DNA from: Streptomyces sp. CG4
GTDB lineage: Bacteria; Actinomycetota; Actinomycetes; Streptomycetales; Streptomycetaceae
Assembly: GCF_041080655.1 (NCBI RefSeq)
Contig: NZ_CP163525.1
Location: 8,680,001-8,744,000 of the forward strand
DNA length: 64,000 nucleotides
Direction: 5' to 3'
Numbering within the stretch: the stretch's first letter is position 1; every line of letters starts with the position of its first letter. This document shows, piece by piece, positions 59,029-64,000 of the stretch. The notes under the pieces are model-generated. The model searched no databases. It had not been told where the DNA came from and saw only the letters and a program-made list of their open reading frames with translations. The translations under genes were made by a program, and so were the position numbers.

Positions 59029-60026
59029 GCCAGCCTCTGGTCCTTGATGGCCAGTTCGCGGTCGCCTTGGCGGTAGCCGACGCTGCGGATGCCGAGTGCG
59101 TCCTTGAGTTGCCGGGCGGGGACGACCTGGGGCGTGGGGGCGGGGGCGCGGCCCGGCTTGGGCAGCGGGTAGGCGGTGGTGGTGGCGGAGTGGAACGTGA
59201 TGTTGCCCTCCGTCTTGGTGAACAACTGGTGGACGTGCCCGTTGAGACAGGTGACGGAGGAGAAGCGGCGCAGGAGTGCGATGACTTTGAGGGCGTCGTC
59301 GGTGCTCCAGCCCCACTTCGGGTACATGGCGAACAGCGGGATGTGACTGAAGACCACGACGGGGGTGTCCGATGACAGTCCCGCCAGGTCTTTGCGTACG
59401 AAGTCGATCTGCGCGTTGCCGAGGTGCCCGAGTTTCTCCAGGCTCAGGGTGTTGACCAGGGCGATGAAGTGCACGCCGTGGGTGTCGAAGCTGTACCAGC
59501 CGTCACCGAGCGTGCCCATGCCGAAGGTCCGCCGGTAGGCGCGGCCTGCATCGCCGATGGAGTCGTGTTCGCCCGGTACCGTGAAGACGCGGTCTGTCTT
59601 CATTCCGGTCATCATCTGCTTGACCTGGTCGAACTGCCCGGCCGTGGACAGGTGGGTCAGGTCGCCGCTGTGCATGACGAAGTCCGGTCTGAATCCGAGT
59701 GAGTTGACCTGGTTGATCGCTTCGGTGAATGAGCCGGCCACGTCCGTGTTCGCCGGGCCCTGGAACCCGATATGGCTGTCGGAGACCTGCACGAACCGCA
59801 GCGCGCCGCTTCCCGCTGCGACGGCCCCGGCGGCAGCCCCGGCGTTGGTGTCCCGGGAGTCCGCGATGTGGCTGATCACCTCTCCGCTGGCCACGGTCAG
59901 CACCACCGCGCCGCCGAACCATCCGGCGTGACGCATGAGTTGACGCCGGGTCATACCGTGTTCCGTGTCGGGCTGGCCGGCGTCGTCGGCCGGTGCTCCG
60001 TCGTAACGGTCGTAGTAGTCGGTCAT
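59025..60026 (-). CDS. Tat-exported calcineurin-like metallophosphoesterase
   Basis: 333 residues. A twin-arginine-type leader MTRRQLMRHAGWFGG (25-39) is followed by a hydrophobic stretch. The metal motifs are D83-x-H85 in VSDSHIG, GDLTH at 121-125, GEHD at 152-155 (the usual GNHD Asn is replaced by Glu), a SHIPLF motif and GHVH. It is probably extracytoplasmic. Its start overlaps the cupredoxin stop (ATGA), and its stop overlaps the membrane-protein start. The Asn-to-Glu change may alter metal preference. Confidence 0.87.
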   Translation of the reverse strand: MTDYYDRYDGAPADDAGQPDTEHGMTRRQLMRHAGWFGGAVVLTVASGEVISHIADSRDTNAGAAAGAVAAGSGALRFVQVSDSHIGFQGPANTDVAGSFTEAINQVNSLGFRPDFVMHSGDLTHLSTAGQFDQVKQMMTGMKTDRVFTVPGEHDSIGDAGRAYRRTFGMGTLGDGWYSFDTHGVHFIALVNTLSLEKLGHLGNAQIDFVRKDLAGLSSDTPVVVFSHIPLFAMYPKWGWSTDDALKVIALLRRFSSVTCLNGHVHQLFTKTEGNITFHSATTTAYPLPKPGRAPAPTPQVVPARQLKDALGIRSVGYRQGDRELAIKDQRLA

Positions 60027-60577
60027 CGGGTCACCTCCACGGTGGCGGTCATGAACGGATGGATGGTGCAGATGTAGGCGTAGGTGCCGGGCTTGGTGAA
60101 CGTGTAGCTGTAGGTGGCGTGGGTGGCCAGGGCGGCGGAATGCAACGGGCCGCCCGTTCCGGCGCTGGTGACGGTGTGGGCGTCGGTGTCCTGGTTGGTC
60201 CAGGTCACCGTCGTGCCCGCTTTGACCTGCAGCGTGGCCGGAGAGAATGCGAAGTTCTTGATCGCGACGGCATTCCCGGTCATCGGCGCGGCCGCCGCGC
60301 CCGTGCTCGAGGTGCTCATGGGCATGCTCATGCTGGGCATCGGGGAGGCGCCGGGAGCGGAGCCCGCCGCTTTCCCCGACCCCGTGGCACCGGGCATCCC
60401 GGGGGTCTGGTGCTGACCCGGACCGGGCGTGATGGCGCCGGCTCCGGAGGACGAGGGATGCAACGACGGGCCGCATGAGCTGAGGAGCCCCAGCGCACCG
60501 GCGGTGGCGATGGTGGCGACGGCCAGCCCGGCCGCAGCACGGGATCGCCGAGTTGGTGGGCGAAGGTTCACGTACAT
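60023..60577 (-). CDS. Cupredoxin-domain lipoprotein (plastocyanin/amicyanin-like)
   Basis: 184 residues. The signal segment AVATIATAGALGLLSSC has a lipobox-like LSSC at Cys35. A Met/Pro/Gly-rich linker (60-100) precedes a cupredoxin domain (about 102-184). The domain carries type-1 copper ligands His134 (DAHTV), Cys170 and His173 (YICTIHPFM) and Met176. Likely a membrane-anchored electron carrier or copper handler. First gene of a three-gene overlapping operon. Confidence 0.88.
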   Translation of the reverse strand: MYVNLRPPTRRSRAAAGLAVATIATAGALGLLSSCGPSLHPSSSGAGAITPGPGQHQTPGMPGATGSGKAAGSAPGASPMPSMSMPMSTSSTGAAAAPMTGNAVAIKNFAFSPATLQVKAGTTVTWTNQDTDAHTVTSAGTGGPLHSAALATHATYSYTFTKPGTYAYICTIHPFMTATVEVTR

Positions 60578-61325
60578 GGTGTGCGTTCCTCACTGATCAG
60601 GCGGAGACGGGAACTGCGCCGGCTCGGGCGCACGCAACCGCAGGGATGTGGTGGATGCCGCGTTCACGGGCACGCGTCCCTCACGGACCCGGCGAGCGAG
60701 CCTGGGTGCCACCCCGTGCCGGCTGCCCGCCTCGAGGTGCTCCGCGCTGCGCATCCGCCCTGCCACGCCACGAAGATGAAGGCGGCACGCGGCAGTTCGC
60801 CCGAGCAGGCAGCCGCGAGCGACTCGGGGCAGGTCGGCGTCGCCCATACGGGTGATGGGCACACTGGCCCGGATGGAGCTCTGCCCCGGTCGCCGCGCAG
60901 CCGCCGATCACTGTGCGTAGCGCCATCGGCGTGCTGTGTGCTGGACATCGGTCGGGGCTGCAGAGTGGCACCGGCTTCGATGCACGGGGGCGGGGGAGCC
61001 GGGCCGGGCGAGAGCGTGTGCGTCGCGTGGTGCATTTCGGTCACCCCTGTTCCACCCCTTGCCGCAGGGGAAGCGATGAGGAGTTGCGCGTAAGCCGGTT
61101 CTTGTTCGCCTCCACGGACGGCATGGCTCCTGCGGTTCGATGGATACGCACCTTTTGTGGGACTTCATGGGATCGCTGCAGTTCAGTCGGTCCGGACCCG
61201 CGCATGCTTGACCATGGCGAGGTCGTAACGCCGCAAGGGCGTACCACCTGCAGCACTCACAGTGCGTGACCCGTGCCGAGCTGTTCGTGCAGGACAAAGC
61301 GGCGCATATACCTGATGATCGTGGT
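60578..61325. other. 750-bp region with no supported gene
   Basis: Between the cupredoxin start and the ECF sigma start. Frames are Arg-rich and mutually exclusive with no ribosome sites. It probably holds the promoters of the two divergent operons. No tRNA, repeat or hairpin of note was found. Confidence 0.4.
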
Positions 61326-61928
61326 ATGCCCTGGAGTTCCCGAAAACGTGGTTCAAGGACCGATCCGGATCGCTCCGCGCACCGTGTCTCTGATAGAGGG
61401 ACCCTTTCGACCGCGGATGAGGAACTGCTGCGCACGCTGTACGCGGAGCACTCAGGAGCCCTGTTCCACTACGTGCTGCGACTGACCTCAGGAGACTGGC
61501 AATGGGCAGAGGACGTGGTACAGGAGACACTGCTGCGAGCGTGGCAGCATCCCGCCGCGTTCGACCCCGCACGCGGCCCGGCCCGGGCATGGCTGTGTAC
61601 GGTCGCTCGACACCTGGTCATCGACGCCCACCGGGCCCGGCAGTCCAGGCCGGCCGAGGCCGGCGGCGATGCGCTGGAGCGAGCCGCCGAGCAGAAACCG
61701 GGCAAGGACGAGATCGAGCAGGCACTGCAGAGCTGGGCGGTTGCCGAAGCCGTCCGGTCACTGTCCCCGGACCACCGCGCCGTCCTGCTGGAGACCTACT
61801 ACCGGGGCCGGACCATGGCGGAGGCCGCACAGGTGCTGGGCGTCCCGCTGGGCACAGTGAAGTCGCGGACGTACTACGCCCTGCACGCCCTGCGGCTGGC
61901 GCTGCAGGAACGGGGGATCGAGCCATGA
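61326..61928 (+). CDS. ECF-type RNA polymerase sigma factor
   Basis: 200 residues from ATG 61326. Region 2 (about 33-100) has LYAEHSGALFHYVLRLTSGD, WAEDVVQETLLRAWQHP and ARAWLCTVARHLVID. Region 4 (about 140-190) has AVRSLSPDHRAVLLETYYRG, TMAEAAQVLGVPLGTVKSRT. It is separated by 25 bases from an anti-sigma factor. This pairing is a typical membrane-stress or redox switch. The start lies after a weak ribosome site; GTG 61266 is possible but the extension is unlikely. Confidence 0.9.
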   Translation: MPWSSRKRGSRTDPDRSAHRVSDRGTLSTADEELLRTLYAEHSGALFHYVLRLTSGDWQWAEDVVQETLLRAWQHPAAFDPARGPARAWLCTVARHLVIDAHRARQSRPAEAGGDALERAAEQKPGKDEIEQALQSWAVAEAVRSLSPDHRAVLLETYYRGRTMAEAAQVLGVPLGTVKSRTYYALHALRLALQERGIEP

Positions 61929-61953
61929 CCGTGGCGGGCAGGAGGCGGCGACC

Positions 61954-62745
61954 ATGAGTGCGGAGCACGACGCCCTCCGGCTGACGCTGGGAGGTTACGT
62001 CTTGGGCACGCTGCCCTCGGCGGAAATGGAACAGGTGCGCATCCACCTCGCGGCATGCACCGAATGCCGGGCCGAACACGCCCAGCTGGCGGGATTGCCT
62101 GCGCTGCTGGCGACGGTGACCGAAGCCGAAGCCTCGGGCCAGACGGTGCCGGCGGCCGAAACGGACCTGACCGACCGACTGATGGTACGGGCAGCCGAAA
62201 GCGCGCAGGGCTCCCCGCTGCCCGAACGGCCCGCCGCGCCCGCGGTGTCGAAGACCCCAGAGGGGGGTGTGCTGGAGAGGCTGCTCCAGCAGGCTGCGGC
62301 CAGGCGCCGCAGGTCTTGGCGTCTGCAACTGGCCGGCGCTGCAGTCTCGCTGACGTTCATCGCGGCAGCGGCCGGTGGCACATGGCTGGCGGCCATCGGA
62401 TCCGTGGGCAGTCAGGCGAGGCCGCCCGGGCCGACCGCGCCGACCGTCTGGCGCACCTTCTCCGGGAGCGATCCCACCACCGGCGTCTCCGCCTCGGTGA
62501 AGGTCTCGCCCTCTGCCTGGGGCAGTGTCCTGCAGATCTCCGCAGGAGGGGCACCCGCCGGAATCACCTGTCGACTGCAGGCGGTCGGGCCCGGCGGGGC
62601 CAGGACGGACGGCGCTACCTGGCGGGCAGGCGAGTACCCTCCCGGCACCACGATCCCAGGAGCGGTCGCCATGGCTCCGGGAGCCATCGAGCACTTCGAG
62701 ATTCTCGCAGGCAACGGTCAGAAGCTGGTCACCATCCGAGAGTGA
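61954..62745 (+). CDS. Anti-sigma factor with zinc-finger (zf-HC2) and RskA-like domain
   Basis: 263 residues. The zinc anti-sigma domain has H31-x3-C35-x2-C38 in IHLAACTECRAEH. One transmembrane helix (about 112-135, VSLTFIAAAAGGTW) leads to an extracytoplasmic domain (about 150-263) with a C-terminal RskA-type beta region. It should hold the adjacent sigma factor at the membrane and release it upon redox or envelope signal. GGAGGCGG precedes the ATG. Confidence 0.88.
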   Translation: MSAEHDALRLTLGGYVLGTLPSAEMEQVRIHLAACTECRAEHAQLAGLPALLATVTEAEASGQTVPAAETDLTDRLMVRAAESAQGSPLPERPAAPAVSKTPEGGVLERLLQQAAARRRRSWRLQLAGAAVSLTFIAAAAGGTWLAAIGSVGSQARPPGPTAPTVWRTFSGSDPTTGVSASVKVSPSAWGSVLQISAGGAPAGITCRLQAVGPGGARTDGATWRAGEYPPGTTIPGAVAMAPGAIEHFEILAGNGQKLVTIRE

Positions 62746-62760
62746 GGCCAGACCATGGCG

Positions 62761-62798
62761 GTCATGTCACTGGGCGGCCGGTCGCCCAGTGACATGAC
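62761..62798 (+). terminator. 16-bp-arm hairpin after the anti-sigma gene
   Basis: Arms 62761-62776 and 62783-62798 (GTCATGTCACTGGGCG) are perfectly complementary with a six-base loop, 15 bp after the stop. It is a strong candidate terminator for the sigma/anti-sigma operon. Confidence 0.8.
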
Positions 62799-63685
62799 GG
62801 CAGCAGCAGGGCGTGAGGATTGGTGGCACAAGAGGCCAAGACGACGTCGCCTTCGAAAGGCCGGGCGCTCCGCGGCGAGGGACCCCGGACATTCGACAAG
62901 CACCGGGCCGTCTCAAGACCGGTGGACCGAGCTGGAGGGGCGCGCACAGGACGTCCAGCTGATGGTCATGGAAGAGGTGTCGTGGGGCTCTGGCCTGCTT
63001 CCGTCACGGGATCTCCGCAGGGGCAGGCCAGCCATCCCGCGCCGGGCCCCGCGGGTGCCGGCCGCGTACACGGGCGGGCACGGCTGTGCGAGAGGGGTGC
63101 GGCGGCATACATCTCCGCTTCCGCCGGAGAAGGCGAAAACCGACACCCTGGCCCTTCCCACGACGCGCCGACGGTTTCCGGGCCCTGGTCACTCTCGCCC
63201 CCGCTCCGTCGAACCGGCCCAGTCTGCAGCTGACTTCATGCATGAGCGGGCCGACGGGGCGCGCACGACTCTTCTTTTCCCGAAGTCCGTACAACCCGGA
63301 GAAGAGGATCCATCACGTCTGCACGCGGAGGACCGCGAGCGATCCAGCCGAAATGTAGGCACGTCCGTCCCGGTCTACGGCGCGACGCTTCCACGGGGTC
63401 GTCCGGAAGATCACGGGCGAGGGGACCGAGCTGCCGGTGCCCAGTCCGGCCGCGCAACCGCGTGCTCTGGACAGAGACAGCTGAGCCCAGACAGGCGCCG
63501 ACATTGACCTGACTCGCAAGAATCGGAACAAAAAAGGCAAATAGCTCGAACCATCCGGCATGTGTCGTCCGTGGAAGTGATTGAGCGCGCCCACGCAGGA
63601 TCAAGATCCGGCCTACCGACCACCCCCGAATTGCTTGCGGTCACCCGTTCCGGTCTCCGCACATCGACAGAAGAGCCAGAAGACC
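62799..63685. other. 890-bp region with no supported gene
   Basis: Between the sigma operon terminator and the RsbW-like gene. Reading frames are present on both strands but lack start signals and protein-like composition. An AT-rich patch around 63525-63545 may be the promoter of the downstream gene. Confidence 0.4.
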
Positions 63686-64000
63686 ATGTTCGTGACCGAT
63701 TCCCCCAGCCCGACTTCACTGCTCGGCCGGCCCTGCCGCCACCATGCACTGCTCACCCTGCCGGCGCAGGAGGCGCACGTCTCCGCCGCTCGTCACTTCG
63801 CAGCCGATTTGCTGGAGACCTGGAGTGTTCCCACGGGTGAGCGGGACTCCGCCGTTCTCATCGTCGACGAACTCACCGCCAACGCTGCCCAGTACGGCCA
63901 TGAGCGCATGACCCTACTGCTCGCCCTCGACCACGAAACTCTGCACATCGTGGTCACCGACTCCGGCGCGGCCGTGGAGCGTCATCGCCCCGGCAACGCC
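63686..64000 (+). CDS. RsbW-like ATP-binding (HATPase_c_2) protein, cut by the window end
   Basis: The first 105 codons are inside the window. After a variable lead, LTLPAQEAHVSAARHFAADL matches the start of actinomycete anti-sigma kinases. The N-box VDELTANAAQYG and the G1-type VTDSGAAV are present. These GHKL proteins phosphorylate STAS antagonists or simply bind ATP; with the STAS and STAS-ANTAR-GAF proteins at 24 kb it fits the same partner-switching theme. C-terminus lies beyond 64000. Confidence 0.85.
   Translation, partial: MFVTDSPSPTSLLGRPCRHHALLTLPAQEAHVSAARHFAADLLETWSVPTGERDSAVLIVDELTANAAQYGHERMTLLLALDHETLHIVVTDSGAAVERHRPGNA

Noticed and set aside
60581..61093. 170-codon frame upstream of the ECF sigma gene
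   Set aside because: Composition is Arg/Cys/Pro-rich with no ribosome site and it matches no protein pattern; typical of a chance frame in GC-rich DNA.
62820..63507. Open frames after the anti-sigma terminator
   Set aside because: Several overlapping frames on both strands with no start signal; none has protein-like hydrophobic or motif patterns.
1..64000. tRNA, rRNA, riboswitch and biosynthetic megasynthase genes
   Set aside because: I looked for cloverleaf TTCGA-CC ends, rRNA-like stretches and long modular synthase frames and found none.

Overview
The window looks like an accessory, probably arm-type, part of a Streptomyces (or close relative) chromosome. GC is very high, GTG starts and GTGA/ATGA overlaps are common, and secreted Tat/Sec polysaccharide hydrolases, an ANTAR/STAS/GAF regulator, a large LuxR-type ATPase, ECF sigma/anti-sigma and RsbW-like proteins are all present. 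The species cannot be named from the sequence.

Layout. (1) 1-20.9 kb is a hemicellulose locus, best read as xyloglucan utilisation. It has two MalF/MalG-type permeases, an MGH1-like hydrolase and a secreted ricin-domain hydrolase. A five-gene minus-strand operon follows (GH42 beta-galactosidase, GH36 alpha-galactosidase, GH43, GH5 endoglucanase, GH29 fucosidase), closed by a hairpin. A plus-strand GH3/GH1 chimera is coupled to a GH31 alpha-xylosidase. The locus also holds a GH5 pseudogene, an acetyl-xylan esterase fragment and a decayed secreted protein. (2) 21-28.4 kb has an IS481 remnant, a glyoxalase-fold protein and divergent WYL regulator, STAS and STAS-ANTAR-GAF signalling proteins, an RpiB-like isomerase and an acyl-CoA dehydrogenase. 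(3) 28.5-31.7 kb is the most unusual part: a three-gene overlapping operon encodes a ubiquitin-like protein, an E2-like protein and a JAB-E1 fusion. It is divergent from an XRE repressor/ImmA-IrrE protease pair, with repeated operator-like sites between them. (4) 32.4-37.8 kb is a UbiX/UbiD aromatic-acid decarboxylase locus under a MarR regulator with four boxes, next to a decayed inverted second copy. (5) 37.9-45.9 kb has a large LuxR ATPase and a mandelate-type module (hydroxy-acid oxidase, benzoylformate decarboxylase, SDR) with a divergent double-Lrp regulator. (6) 46-52.4 kb carries redox enzymes and a MerR/NTF2/monooxygenase group bracketed by a 31-bp direct repeat. (7) 52.5-58.3 kb has a decayed ISL3 transposase fused to a truncated lactonase, a MarR-MFS-isochorismatase operon behind a 21-bp-arm palindrome, and an IS110 remnant. 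(8) 58.5-64 kb has a cupredoxin/metallophosphatase/membrane-protein operon, an ECF sigma/anti-sigma pair and the start of an RsbW-like ATPase.

How the parts work together. The glycosidases together could strip xyloglucan side chains (fucose, galactose, xylose) and cut the backbone, with the permeases importing the products. UbiX would supply prenyl-FMN to UbiD. The oxidase and decarboxylase would take mandelate-like acids through benzoylformate to benzaldehyde. The ubiquitin-like operon with its repressor/protease pair resembles a stress- or phage-responsive module, but that function is inferred. A recurring feature is genes shortened or fused at deletion junctions, which indicates repeated illegitimate recombination here.
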